DNA of 64,000 bases from RUG12519 sp045649685 (GTDB lineage Bacteria; Bacillota; Clostridia; Oscillospirales; Ruminococcaceae): assembly GCA_045649685.1 (NCBI GenBank), contig JAZRQJ010000009.1:1-64000 (forward strand), read 5' to 3'. Positions within the stretch are counted from its first letter, which is position 1. Each line of letters begins with the position of its first letter. The notes beneath the pieces were generated by a model. That model was not told where the DNA came from. It saw nothing but the letters and a program-made list of their open reading frames with translations, and searched no databases. Position numbers and translations under genes: made by a program. Below, piece by piece: positions 26,132 to 35,547 of this stretch.

Positions 26132-26362
26132 ATGGCATTGGATAGATCTAGAAAGGGACGCAAGAAGGTTTGTGCTTTTTGTGTTGATAAGGTTGATAAT
26201 ATAGATTATAAAGATGTTTCAAAGTTGAGAAAATATATTAGTGAGCGTGCTAAAATTGTTCCTAGGAGAGTTACTGGAACATGCTCTATTCATCAGCGCA
26301 AGCTAACTATTGCAATTAAGCGTGCTAGACATATGGCTTTGATTCCATATATAAGCGGTTAG
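26132..26362 (+). CDS. rpsR: 30S ribosomal protein S18 (bS18)
   Basis: 76 residues. KKVCAFCVDKVDNIDYKDV at the N-terminus keeps two cysteines of the possible zinc-type motif, followed by LRKYISERAKIVPRRVTGTC and the C-terminal KRARHMALIPYI typical of bS18. GGGGGG precedes ATG 26132. Last gene of the rpsF operon, ended by a strong shared terminator. Confidence 0.96.
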   Translation: MALDRSRKGRKKVCAFCVDKVDNIDYKDVSKLRKYISERAKIVPRRVTGTCSIHQRKLTIAIKRARHMALIPYISG

Positions 26363-26374
26363 TTGTTTGTATGG

Positions 26375-26430
26375 GCAATAAAAAACGTGGTGTTTACCTA
26401 AAAACATCCACGTTTTTTATTGCTTTTTAT
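26375..26430 (+). terminator. Bidirectional terminator between rpsR and addA
   Basis: GCAATAAAAAACGTGG pairs with CCACGTTTTTTATTGC, with additional pairing around the loop. T and A tracts let it serve both convergent units. Confidence 0.88.
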
Positions 26431-29400
26431 TGTTTTGAATAGCAGGTTATTGTTTTGCTCAAATGAACAGAGTATATAAAACATGAAATAACGGGCTTTT
26501 TTGTTAGATCTTCTAACGCTTGTTTGTAGTAAAGTAATTGTGGAGTATATAAATTCTTTAAATCATATTCTGAAATTTTATCAGTTTTATAGTCCACTAC
26601 AATTAATTGATTATTTTTTTCAATTAAGCAGTCTATAATTCCTTGGATAATTATTTTAGAATTATCTGCGTTTTGATATATTTCTTTTGCTGATATTTCG
26701 TATATAAAACTTTTTTCTCTTTGAACCAGATCAGCATTCTCAATTAGTTTATAAATTTTGGAATTAAAAAAGTTTTTTAATTTTTCGGTGTTTAAATATT
26801 TTGCTTGTTTTGATGTTATATATTCATATTTAACTAATCGTTGAATTTCATTATTTATATTGTGTTTTGCATTTTTGAAATTTGCATATTGTAAGAACTC
26901 GTGAGTAGCAATTCCTATTTCTTTTGATGTTAAGCTATCTTTAAATGATGGTGTTTTTAGAGTGATATTTTTTTTGGATTTTATTATATCTGTTACTGAA
27001 AGTTTAGCTGGAATTGTTGAGAGAGGTTCATTTGAATGTTTAAAATTAATTTGTTTTCTAATTGTTTTGACCATATTGGGGTCTGATTTTGATATAGTTT
27101 TTGGTGTTTCGTTAATTTTAAATTTTTTAAATCTATTTTTTATTATTATTGAACAGTTAAATTCTTCAGAATCAAAGCGTATTTTTGAGCTTCCGAAGTA
27201 GGAATCTTTGTGGCGCATAAATCCAGCTAATAGCCAGTCATAAAAGCTGTTTTGATTGCGGCAATATGAGTTTGATAATAATATTGCATCAGATGATATG
27301 ACGTTTTTATATTTTTGCTTGTTATCTATGGCAGTTAAAATTAATTTGTTTTTTGCCCTTGTCATGGCTACATATAAAAGCCTTAGTTCCTCTGCTTTCA
27401 TATCGTTTTTTTCTGAAAATATCGATGCGTTAAACTGTAATGTGTTGTATCTTGAAAAGGCGGTGGGGTTTGAATGTTTTAGTGCTATTCCAAATTTTGA
27501 TGAAAACAATATGGGTTTATTAAAATCTTTTTCATTAAATTTTTTTGCACAGAATGATACGAAAACAATTGGAAATTCTAATCCTTTGCTTTTATGTATT
27601 GTCATAATATTTACAGCATTGGTACCTTGTGTGCAAGCCGAATTTGAATTGCTTGAATCATTTTCTTTGTATGTATCTAAAGCTCGTAAAAATCCGGATA
27701 ATCCGTAATTACTAAATTGTTCGTATTCTTCGGCATGGTGTAATAATAAGTGTAAATTGTGTAGTTTCTGATCACTAAAGTTAGATAGAGCCAATAATGA
27801 CAAAAATGAATTACTATTATAAATTTCTTGTATTAATTGTGAAGTGGTTAGAGTAGCGGATTTTTGTCTCAAAATTGATAGTTCTTTTATAAAATTAAGA
27901 CATTTATCATCTTTAGATTCTTTGATAGCACTGTATAGGGGTTTATCTTTGTAATTTGTTCTGATTTCAGCGAGTTCATAAGTTGAAAAATTGAATATGG
28001 GTGATAATAATACCGCACATAGAGGAATTTCTAAAAGAGGATTGTTGATTATTTTAAGCAGCGATATAATTATAGATACTTCATATGAATCTAGATATCC
28101 GTTATCACTTGATGATGTAAATGGTATGTTCAAATCAGATAGATATTTACCAAGAACTTTAGGAATTTGTTGTCCAGATCTAAATAATATTGCAAAATCT
28201 TTTGGCTCACATGATCTGGTTGCATTTCCGTCATTAATTTTAAATTTTTCAGTTAGCATTAGTTTTATCTTATATGCTATGTGTTTTGCTTCATATTCTA
28301 AATTCGATTCTTCTTCGGTATCATTGGTTATTATGTGAAATTCTGTAAACATATTTTCGTTAGAAATAATATTAGATGAACTGAATAATTGTTCTCCATC
28401 TTGATAATTTGATCCACCAAAATGTTCAGTCATAATTTGACCAAATAGAAAATTTGTTGCATTGGTGACCTCTTTTTGACTTCTAAAGTTGTTATTTAGT
28501 TTTATTAAAGTCCCTTTTGTTTTGTCATTGTTGTATAGTTGTCTGTGTCTTATAAAAACTTCTGGATCAGCTTGTCTAAAACGATATATGCTTTGCTTTA
28601 TATCTCCAACCATAAATAAGTTTTTGCCGTTATTGGAAAGAATTTGAAACAACATGTCTTGTGCTTGATTTACGTCTTGAAATTCATCCACGAGAACTTC
28701 TTTAAAATAGTTGGACATTTCTTTTCCAACATCTGTTAAAGAAAATCCGTGTTTATCAGGCGTGATCAGTAGCTCTAGAGATTTTAAAAGAAGATCTGAA
28801 AATTCTAATAAGTTTAATTGGTGCTTCTTTTGTTCTACTTTTTCATAGAATTCAAAAGATAAATCAACAAGTTTTTGTAATATTGGAAGCTGTTGTTTTA
28901 AATCATATTCATATTGTTCTTCTGTGACGATGTATTTGGATAGGGATGATATGATTTTTTTTGCTGGGTTTATATATTTGGATTTTATTTCACTACATAA
29001 ATCCTGATCAAACGGATTTGTTTTTTTATTATATCGTGGAAGATTTACGAAATTTATTAGGTTTAATATTGAAGGGATTTCACTATATTTTGAAATGTTT
29101 ATTTTATTTGCTGCGGACTCTAGCTGATTAATAATATCTTTTATGCATGGAGAAAAACTTTTTCTAAGTATTGGATCATCCATATAAGTTAATGAATTTA
29201 ACAATAAAAATTTTGCTTTGTTTATGCTATCATAAATTCCATTTTTAACTTCTTTAGCCCACTTGCTGTCATCTAGTTTGGGAGGATATTTATATTCATG
29301 AATAATATTCGATAAGTAAATTTTAGGAAAGGGATAAGTTCTAGCTTTTTGATATATTTCTAATAACGCGTTCTTTAAATTTAGATCGCTATTTAAGCTA

Positions 29401-29918
29401 AAATAGTCGCACAGTATTTGAAATTTTTCTGGTGATTTACTATACTGTTCTTCAAAAATTTCATCCAAAATTTTAGATTTAATTTCATCCATTTCGGCTT
29501 CTTCTGCGATTCTAAAATTAGGAGAAATGTTTGCTAACTCAAATTTTTCACGTAACAAATTAGAACAGAAAGAATCTATAGTTGTTATATTTGATTGTGA
29601 TAGTAATGAATATTGTTTATATAGATTTTGGTTATTAGGATATTTTATTATTAAATTTTTCATTTGCAAAGATATTCTTTCTAACATTTCTTTTGCGGCT
29701 GATTTCGCAAAAGTTACTACTAACAGATCTTGTGGATATATTGGTTCTTGTGAATTTAATAATTTAAAAATAACTCTTGTAGATAAAACAAAAGTCTTTC
29801 CGCTTCCAGCAGATGCAGAAAGTAAAATAGGAGTGTTTTCAGATAAAACGGCTTGCTTTTGAGATTTGGTCATTAAATTTATTTTTAAACAATCGAATAA
29901 TTCTTTTTTGTCTATCAT
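26427..29918 (-). CDS. addA: ATP-dependent helicase/nuclease subunit AddA
   Basis: UvrD-type helicase plus C-terminal RecB-like nuclease; with AddB it processes double-strand breaks for RecA-dependent repair. 1163 residues. Walker A ASAGSGKT is at 35-42; LVDEFQDVNQAQD is Walker B; GDIKQSIYRFRQADPEVF and MTIHKSKGLEFPIVFV are helicase motifs; LYVAMTRAKNKLIL is motif VI. The C-terminal nuclease has GIIDCLIEKNNQLIVVDYKTDK with the catalytic Asp and Lys. Its ATG overlaps the addB stop by four bases, so the two are coupled. Confidence 0.96.
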   Translation of the reverse strand: MIDKKELFDCLKINLMTKSQKQAVLSENTPILLSASAGSGKTFVLSTRVIFKLLNSQEPIYPQDLLVVTFAKSAAKEMLERISLQMKNLIIKYPNNQNLYKQYSLLSQSNITTIDSFCSNLLREKFELANISPNFRIAEEAEMDEIKSKILDEIFEEQYSKSPEKFQILCDYFSLNSDLNLKNALLEIYQKARTYPFPKIYLSNIIHEYKYPPKLDDSKWAKEVKNGIYDSINKAKFLLLNSLTYMDDPILRKSFSPCIKDIINQLESAANKINISKYSEIPSILNLINFVNLPRYNKKTNPFDQDLCSEIKSKYINPAKKIISSLSKYIVTEEQYEYDLKQQLPILQKLVDLSFEFYEKVEQKKHQLNLLEFSDLLLKSLELLITPDKHGFSLTDVGKEMSNYFKEVLVDEFQDVNQAQDMLFQILSNNGKNLFMVGDIKQSIYRFRQADPEVFIRHRQLYNNDKTKGTLIKLNNNFRSQKEVTNATNFLFGQIMTEHFGGSNYQDGEQLFSSSNIISNENMFTEFHIITNDTEEESNLEYEAKHIAYKIKLMLTEKFKINDGNATRSCEPKDFAILFRSGQQIPKVLGKYLSDLNIPFTSSSDNGYLDSYEVSIIISLLKIINNPLLEIPLCAVLLSPIFNFSTYELAEIRTNYKDKPLYSAIKESKDDKCLNFIKELSILRQKSATLTTSQLIQEIYNSNSFLSLLALSNFSDQKLHNLHLLLHHAEEYEQFSNYGLSGFLRALDTYKENDSSNSNSACTQGTNAVNIMTIHKSKGLEFPIVFVSFCAKKFNEKDFNKPILFSSKFGIALKHSNPTAFSRYNTLQFNASIFSEKNDMKAEELRLLYVAMTRAKNKLILTAIDNKQKYKNVISSDAILLSNSYCRNQNSFYDWLLAGFMRHKDSYFGSSKIRFDSEEFNCSIIIKNRFKKFKINETPKTISKSDPNMVKTIRKQINFKHSNEPLSTIPAKLSVTDIIKSKKNITLKTPSFKDSLTSKEIGIATHEFLQYANFKNAKHNINNEIQRLVKYEYITSKQAKYLNTEKLKNFFNSKIYKLIENADLVQREKSFIYEISAKEIYQNADNSKIIIQGIIDCLIEKNNQLIVVDYKTDKISEYDLKNLYTPQLLYYKQALEDLTKKPVISCFIYSVHLSKTITCYSKQ

Positions 29919-32900
29919 AATTTGGTTCTTATCTCCTCACTCAATATATCAAAAAATTCCGATTTGGCTATATGCTTTATGTTTGGAACATTTTTTATGT
30001 TTTCTGGATTACAAATTTCTTTATAATCGCAATAGTCACAAGATATAGTTTTATTTTCAGATATACTAATTGGCGCTTGTTCTATTACTCCGTCAAGTAG
30101 GGAACGATACATGTTTTTTATTTGATTTTTTACAAATACAAATAAGGAATCTAATTCAAATTTAGATATTAGAAATTTTTCTGCATCATTTTTAAAAATT
30201 TTACCGTCTTTAGAAATTCTTAAAGGAATATATTGTCCATAGTTACCGCCTTCTATTTTTTCCATTGCTTCGATATTTTCTGGTGAATTTAATATTAACC
30301 CATTTTTTCTAAAGCCTTTTTTGATTGTTTCTTTAATTTTTTCGTCGCTAGGATTTCTTTCAGAAATTGCATAGTTTTTCATTGTTCCAGTTGCTGGCAT
30401 ATATAATATTCCTGCAGGAACAAAATCTCCAAACTCTTCTTCGCCATTTTGATAAATTGCAAAAAGATATATTAACATTTGAAGGTTTAGTCCTCTTTGT
30501 AGGTCTGTAAAATTAATGGACTTATTTCCGGTTTTATAATCAATAATTCTAATATATTTTTTGTTATTAATAGTGCACATATCTATTCGGTCAATTTTTC
30601 CACCTACATATATTGAAAAATCATAATTTATGGGAACTTTTAGACACTTAGTTTTTGAACTATTGGATATTTCGTATTCAAATTTAATTGGTTTATATTT
30701 ACTTAGATTAAGTTCATTTTTTATGTTTTCGCATAATTCTAATAAAATTTTTATTAGGTTGTTACATATTTGGATAAACTTTGCAGATTTATTTTTTTTG
30801 CCGCCCAAATTATTGTCAATATATTTTGATAATTGATTTTCTATATTAGTTTTTATTTCGTCTTTAGGCATATCGAAAAAGCAGGGGGTTGATACAACTT
30901 TTTCTAATATGTAGTGTACTATAAGGCCAATATTAGGAGAATCTAAATTTGTTTGAGAACGGGGTTTGATTTTTAAACCATATTTACAATAATATGAAAA
31001 AGGACATTTGTAGAATTGTTCTATTTGTGAAGGTGAAATAGTTTTTGGAAAAAAATTATCAGGCAATTTCTTTAATTGTTTGTTATTTTGAGTTGAATTC
31101 ATTATTGAAACATGGTTACTGTAATTTTTATTGGTATTAAAATATTCTTTTAAAGATTCTGATTCTTTTGAATGGTCATTAAGATGATGTGATAGTTGTA
31201 AAAAAGCACTTTTGTCAGTTAAACACTGGAATATTATGTCTTTTTCATCTATGTAATGAACTATTTTATCACCAAATATTTTTATTAAATCTGAGATTAT
31301 CTCTGATGGATATACATTTGATTCACCGATATCTGAGGTTTTGGCTGATATATACAATAGTTTGGATGGGAAACAAATCGTTCTATATGCGATTAGTCGT
31401 TCTAATGAATCTTTTTCCAGTATTGTATTTCCAAATTTTATATCGATTTTTTCAAATTTGATTAAATCATTGTTTGTAAATATTCCACTAGATGTAGAAT
31501 TATATGGAAACTCTCCATCGTTTGCGCCAATAATGAAAGTTGCTTGAGGATTATCTACTATGGTTCTTTCTACCGAACCAATCAAAAGAGAATTTAAAGT
31601 TTTAGGAATTTGCCCAGTATCTATATTTTTTGTTGCATTTTCAAACAAAAGTTTGTATTGTTTTTTAGAAATGGAAATGTCTTTTGTTATTTTATATATA
31701 GTTTCTAATATGTCAATTAATATGTTCCATTGCATGGTTAAGTTGTTTGTAATGTCTTGATCTGAGCATTCGTGAGTTTTTACATAATCTTTAACTCCTA
31801 GTAGTTCTAAGGCTTTTAATATGTTAACTGCTATTTCTTTAGATGAATCATTGCTGAGTTTTACTATATTTACGGCTTCTATTATTGTTGCACGAACTTT
31901 CTCAGCAATTTTTAAGTTTATTTCGTCGTTGGAATCTACACTTCCTTTTGGAATAAAGCCTCTAGGGTTATTTTTGAATTCATTTTTTATTGTTTTAGAA
32001 TCTATGTTCCATGTGTATATATAGTTTTCAAATATTGAGATTTCTTCTGTGGTAAATAATGTTAAATCTAAATTCAAAAGACTTAAGCATGTTTCAATGT
32101 TAAAACTATCTGTTAAAGAGAGTAAATTATAACAAAAATTAATTAATTGCATATTTTCTGCAGATGAGGTTTCATCAATAAAATATGGAATATTATAGTT
32201 TTTTAGCGCATTAATTAAAACATTTTTATATTTATTTAAGCTTCTCGTTAATAAAACTATGTCTGAATATTTCATTCCTTTTTGAATTAAATGAATAATT
32301 TCCGATAAAACATAATTCACTTCTTCGTACTTGTTTTTAGCAATAATTATATTTATATTCTCAACAGATTCATATTTGTCGTTTGCTGATATAGGTTTAG
32401 TTCTTAATATGTTTTTTTCAGCAACATATATTTCAGGTGATTTCGGAAGCATAGTATTCACTATAAAATTTTGAAATTTAATATTTTTTTGTTTTGCCAT
32501 ATATTTAATTTTATTAATTGTTGATCTAGTAGTTTCAAATAATGGCTCTTTATCTTCATGATATAAGGAAAAAGAAACGTCAGTTTGATTTATCATTGTA
32601 TCTATGAATTGAAATTGTGCACCACTAAAGGATAAAAATTTTTCAAAGTATATTTCTTTTTCGTAGAAAAAATTGTTTTCATTAGCTATTTTATTTGCTC
32701 GTGCAATATCATCGCTTGAATCTCTGTAATACGCTTTTAAATAGGAATTATATGCAAAAAATATTTGTAGGAATTCACTTGTTTTTAATTTTAAATTTTT
32801 GTCTGTTAATGTTTGTAACTTAGATTGTAAATTTGTAATAGAAATTCCACTGTTTTTTATTTGCTCAATGCTGTCTAGAAGCATTTCAGAAAATCCGGGT

Positions 32901-33226
32901 TTATACATTAATTTGCTATATATTTTAAATTTATCTTTAAATTCGTATAAAATTAAATTTACTATTGAAATTTTTGAGACCTTTGAAGCATACTCGCCAG
33001 CCAAACCACCATATTTTTTAAATACATAGTGAGTTAATCTTTTAAAGCTAAAAACATTGATATTTTTATCCAATTCATTTAAGTTAAATCGCACATATTT
33101 TTCGGCGGAAAACGAATATTGTTCAGGTACAATTATAATAATATCTTTTTTATTAGATTTTTTAATTTGTTGATTTAAGTGGGTTATAAAATCACTATTT
33201 CCAGTTCCTAAAATGAATGAAACCAT
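29915..33226 (-). CDS. addB: ATP-dependent helicase/deoxyribonuclease subunit AddB
   Basis: Partner of AddA; it recognises Chi-type sequences and carries a second nuclease domain with an iron-sulfur cluster. 1103 residues. The Walker-A-like N-terminus is degenerate here (MVSFILGTGNSDFITH, where relatives usually have a GRAGSGKS-like motif). The Fe-S cysteines are visible as FYKCPFSYYC and a C-terminal CDYCDYKEIC. The nuclease core is GGKIDRIDM followed by RIIDYKTGNKS. AGGAA precedes ATG 33226. A near-300-base gap to rpsU separates the divergent units. Confidence 0.94.
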   Translation of the reverse strand: MVSFILGTGNSDFITHLNQQIKKSNKKDIIIIVPEQYSFSAEKYVRFNLNELDKNINVFSFKRLTHYVFKKYGGLAGEYASKVSKISIVNLILYEFKDKFKIYSKLMYKPGFSEMLLDSIEQIKNSGISITNLQSKLQTLTDKNLKLKTSEFLQIFFAYNSYLKAYYRDSSDDIARANKIANENNFFYEKEIYFEKFLSFSGAQFQFIDTMINQTDVSFSLYHEDKEPLFETTRSTINKIKYMAKQKNIKFQNFIVNTMLPKSPEIYVAEKNILRTKPISANDKYESVENINIIIAKNKYEEVNYVLSEIIHLIQKGMKYSDIVLLTRSLNKYKNVLINALKNYNIPYFIDETSSAENMQLINFCYNLLSLTDSFNIETCLSLLNLDLTLFTTEEISIFENYIYTWNIDSKTIKNEFKNNPRGFIPKGSVDSNDEINLKIAEKVRATIIEAVNIVKLSNDSSKEIAVNILKALELLGVKDYVKTHECSDQDITNNLTMQWNILIDILETIYKITKDISISKKQYKLLFENATKNIDTGQIPKTLNSLLIGSVERTIVDNPQATFIIGANDGEFPYNSTSSGIFTNNDLIKFEKIDIKFGNTILEKDSLERLIAYRTICFPSKLLYISAKTSDIGESNVYPSEIISDLIKIFGDKIVHYIDEKDIIFQCLTDKSAFLQLSHHLNDHSKESESLKEYFNTNKNYSNHVSIMNSTQNNKQLKKLPDNFFPKTISPSQIEQFYKCPFSYYCKYGLKIKPRSQTNLDSPNIGLIVHYILEKVVSTPCFFDMPKDEIKTNIENQLSKYIDNNLGGKKNKSAKFIQICNNLIKILLELCENIKNELNLSKYKPIKFEYEISNSSKTKCLKVPINYDFSIYVGGKIDRIDMCTINNKKYIRIIDYKTGNKSINFTDLQRGLNLQMLIYLFAIYQNGEEEFGDFVPAGILYMPATGTMKNYAISERNPSDEKIKETIKKGFRKNGLILNSPENIEAMEKIEGGNYGQYIPLRISKDGKIFKNDAEKFLISKFELDSLFVFVKNQIKNMYRSLLDGVIEQAPISISENKTISCDYCDYKEICNPENIKNVPNIKHIAKSEFFDILSEEIRTKL

Positions 33227-33348
33227 AATTAAAATTCCTAACTTTAATAAATTTAATGTTTTTAATATTATAGCAGATAATCTTTAAATCGCAAAAGTTT
33301 ATATGTCTAGTTTTATATTATATTAAAGGGGTTTTACTAAAAATATGC

Positions 33349-33377
33349 TTGACTTATTTGTTGTTATGTACTATAAT
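33349..33377 (+). promoter_or_regulatory. Sigma-A promoter of rpsU
   Basis: TTGACT, a 17-base spacer and a perfect TATAAT, about 67 bases before the gene. Confidence 0.75.
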
Positions 33378-33443
33378 TAACTTATCGTTAGATTACATTA
33401 TATGGGAAATAATCCCTGCTGTGGAGCAAAGGGAGGGAATAAA

Positions 33444-33620
33444 GTGTCGGAAATTCGTGTTAAAGATAATGAATCTTTGGACAGCGCGTTAAGAAGATTC
33501 AAAAGATCTTGTGCTAAGTCTGGTATTATATCAGAAATTAGAAAAAGAGAGCATTACGAGAAGCCATCTGTTAAGCGTAAGAAAAAATCAGAGGCAGCTC
33601 GCAAACGTAAATTTAAGTAA
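33444..33620 (+). CDS. rpsU: 30S ribosomal protein S21 (bS21)
   Basis: 58 residues from GTG 33444, preceded by GGGAGGG; this matches the family start (M/VSEIRVKDNESLDSALRRFKR) and length, so the in-frame ATG at 33402 is rejected. It has the usual Arg/Lys-rich C-terminus (KRKKKSEAARKRKFK). bS21 acts near the anti-Shine-Dalgarno end of 16S rRNA in initiation. A terminator follows, so it is probably monocistronic. Confidence 0.95.
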   Translation: MSEIRVKDNESLDSALRRFKRSCAKSGIISEIRKREHYEKPSVKRKKKSEAARKRKFK

Positions 33621-33631
33621 AATTTTTATTG

Positions 33632-33660
33632 AACCCGAGTTATAAATCGGGTTTTATTTT
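33632..33660 (+). terminator. Rho-independent terminator after rpsU
   Basis: AACCCGA pairs with TCGGGTT around an 8-base loop, followed by TTATTTTAT. Confidence 0.82.
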
Positions 33661-33692
33661 ATACATAAAATAATTATTTTTGGAGTTTTTTA

Positions 33693-34187
33693 ATGTTAAT
33701 ACCAGATTTATATTTGTCTTCTGTATTTGATATTACCCCAGATGTTTTAAATAATATGGGCGTTGAGGCTCTTATTCTTGATGTTGATAATACTTTAAGA
33801 GAGTATCGAGGTAAAAATCCATATGATGGGGTGGTAGAGTGGGTTGATAGTATGCAAAAGGCAGGAGTGCAGTTAATTGTGGCTTCTAACAACTTCAATA
33901 GTAGCATAAAGCCTTTTGCTTCATTGTTAAAATTAAATTATGTTGCTATGAGCTTAAAGCCATTGCCTTTTGGATTAAAAAAAGCTTTAAAACTATTAAA
34001 AATTGATAAAGATAAAGTGGCGATTGTGGGAGATCAAATTTTTACGGATATATTTGGTGGTAAGTTAAATGGCTTTAAAACAATATTGGTTAAGCCTTTT
34101 ATTGAGGAAAAAGGGCATTTTTGGAGAATAAAAAGATTGTTGGAAAAGCCATTTATAACTCGATATGGTAAGGGTGATAAGAAGTAA
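33693..34187 (+). CDS. YqeG family HAD-type phosphatase
   Basis: 164-residue HAD hydrolase of the YqeG/TIGR01668 family. The nucleophile motif LDVDNTL has D30 and D32; VASNN is motif II; KPLPFGLKKAL contains the conserved Lys; VGDQIFTDIFGG is motif III/IV. The N-terminal LIPDLYLSSVFDITPDVL is typical. Members are related to mitochondrial PGP phosphatases, but the bacterial substrate is uncertain. GGAG precedes ATG 33693. It heads a run of genes through efp; the next start overlaps its stop by one base. Confidence 0.88.
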   Translation: MLIPDLYLSSVFDITPDVLNNMGVEALILDVDNTLREYRGKNPYDGVVEWVDSMQKAGVQLIVASNNFNSSIKPFASLLKLNYVAMSLKPLPFGLKKALKLLKIDKDKVAIVGDQIFTDIFGGKLNGFKTILVKPFIEEKGHFWRIKRLLEKPFITRYGKGDKK

Positions 34188-35026
34188 TGGGAGCAATTTT
34201 TGGACCAGCTGGTAATTCGGATAGTTATAGAAATAAAAAAAATGTTAGTGTTTTTGAATATTTAAAGTCTTTTGATCTTGGTGCATATGAATATCAATGT
34301 GGCAGAGGAGTTCGAGTTTCTTCTAAAACTGCCGAAGAATTTGGAAAGTCTATGAAAGATATAAAATTATCTGTTCATGCGCCTTATTATATTTCACTTT
34401 CTAGTGTGGAAGAAGAAAAAAGAAACAATAGTGTTAAATATATACTTCAAACTGCAAAAATTGCTAAGTGTATGGGAGCGACTAGAGTGGTTGTTCATTC
34501 CGGATCATGTGGAAAGATTGACAGGCAGTTAGCTTTGAATTTAGCTAAAGAAACAATGTCTAAAGCAATTTTGGCATTAAAAGAAGAAAATATAGATAAT
34601 ATTTTTATTTGTCCTGAAACTATGGGCAAAGTAAATCAATTAGGAACTTTAGATGAAGTTTTGTCTTTGTGTGAAATTTCTAATAACATGATTCCTTGTA
34701 TCGATTTTGGACATTTAAATGCTAGAACTTTTGGCCAAGTTAATAGTTCTGACGCATATGCTAAAATTTTAGATAGTATAGAAAATAAATTGGGGTATGA
34801 CCGTTTAAAAGTTTTTCATTCACATTTTTCGAAGATAGAATATACAATTCCAGGAGGAGAGAAGAAACATCTAACTTTTGAAGATACGGAATATGGTCCT
34901 GATTTTGAACCTTTAGCTGAGTTGGTTGCCAAACGAGGTTTATCTCCGACTTTTATATGTGAATCTTCTGGAACTCAGGCGGAAGATGCTCAAAAAATGC
35001 AAGAAATGTATAGGCAATTTTTATAA
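34187..35026 (+). CDS. Endonuclease IV-like (AP endonuclease family 2) protein
   Basis: 279-residue TIM-barrel protein of the endonuclease IV/xylose isomerase-like superfamily. Conserved zinc-ligand motifs are VHAPYYISLSS, VVVHSGSCG, FICPETMGK, CIDFGHLNAR, FHSHFSK and FICESSG, in the order found in Nfo proteins that cut DNA at abasic sites. Overall the N-terminus (GAIFGPAGNSDSYRNKKN) fits a clostridial Nfo-like subfamily, so true AP endonuclease activity is likely but not certain. Coupled to yqeG by a TAATG overlap. Confidence 0.83.
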   Translation: MGAIFGPAGNSDSYRNKKNVSVFEYLKSFDLGAYEYQCGRGVRVSSKTAEEFGKSMKDIKLSVHAPYYISLSSVEEEKRNNSVKYILQTAKIAKCMGATRVVVHSGSCGKIDRQLALNLAKETMSKAILALKEENIDNIFICPETMGKVNQLGTLDEVLSLCEISNNMIPCIDFGHLNARTFGQVNSSDAYAKILDSIENKLGYDRLKVFHSHFSKIEYTIPGGEKKHLTFEDTEYGPDFEPLAELVAKRGLSPTFICESSGTQAEDAQKMQEMYRQFL

Positions 35027-35064
35027 TAGAATTGTTAGTTCTTGTTTTTAAAGGAGGATTTTAA

Positions 35065-35514
35065 TTGAAAAACAGAATTATTAGAAAAAAAATTTTAGTG
35101 ATACATGGGCCGAATGTGAATTTACTTGGAATTCGTGAAACTTCAATTTATGGAAAAGAAAGTATATCTTCGATCAATCAACAGATTACTGAGAAGGCTA
35201 ATGAAATAGGTCTTGATTGTGTGGTGTTTCAATCCAATAGTGAGGGAAATATAATAGATGCTATTCAACAAGCTAGGGAAGAGGTTGATGGAATAATAAT
35301 TAATGCTGGTGCATATACGCACTATAGTATTGCCATAAGAGATGCTATAGCGGCCATACATATACCGTGTGTTGAGGTGCATTGTTCTAATATATACAAT
35401 AGGGAAGATTTTAGAAGTAGATCGGTCATTACTCCAGTTTGTGCAGGAAGCATAATTGGGTTTGGAAAATATAGTTATTTTTTGGCGATTTCTGCCATTA
35501 AAGATTTAATATGA
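35065..35514 (+). CDS. aroQ: Type II 3-dehydroquinate dehydratase
   Basis: Third shikimate pathway step: dehydroquinate to dehydroshikimate. 149 residues from TTG 35065 with GGAGG upstream. Family motifs: HGPNVNLLGIRE with the essential Asn, IYGKESI with the catalytic-loop Tyr, NAGAYTHYSIAIRDA, and VEVHCSNIYNREDFRSRS. In this short form only the N-terminal extension KNRIIRKK is unusual. It precedes the peptidase and efp, a common clostridial order. Confidence 0.94.
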   Translation: MKNRIIRKKILVIHGPNVNLLGIRETSIYGKESISSINQQITEKANEIGLDCVVFQSNSEGNIIDAIQQAREEVDGIIINAGAYTHYSIAIRDAIAAIHIPCVEVHCSNIYNREDFRSRSVITPVCAGSIIGFGKYSYFLAISAIKDLI

Positions 35515-35547
35515 TTACTTTGAAATAGGAAAGGTATATTGGATTAA

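Noticed and set aside
26962..29862. Several plus-strand ORFs opposite addA
   Set aside because: Antisense shadows; addA is a complete 1163-residue protein with all helicase motifs in the other strand.
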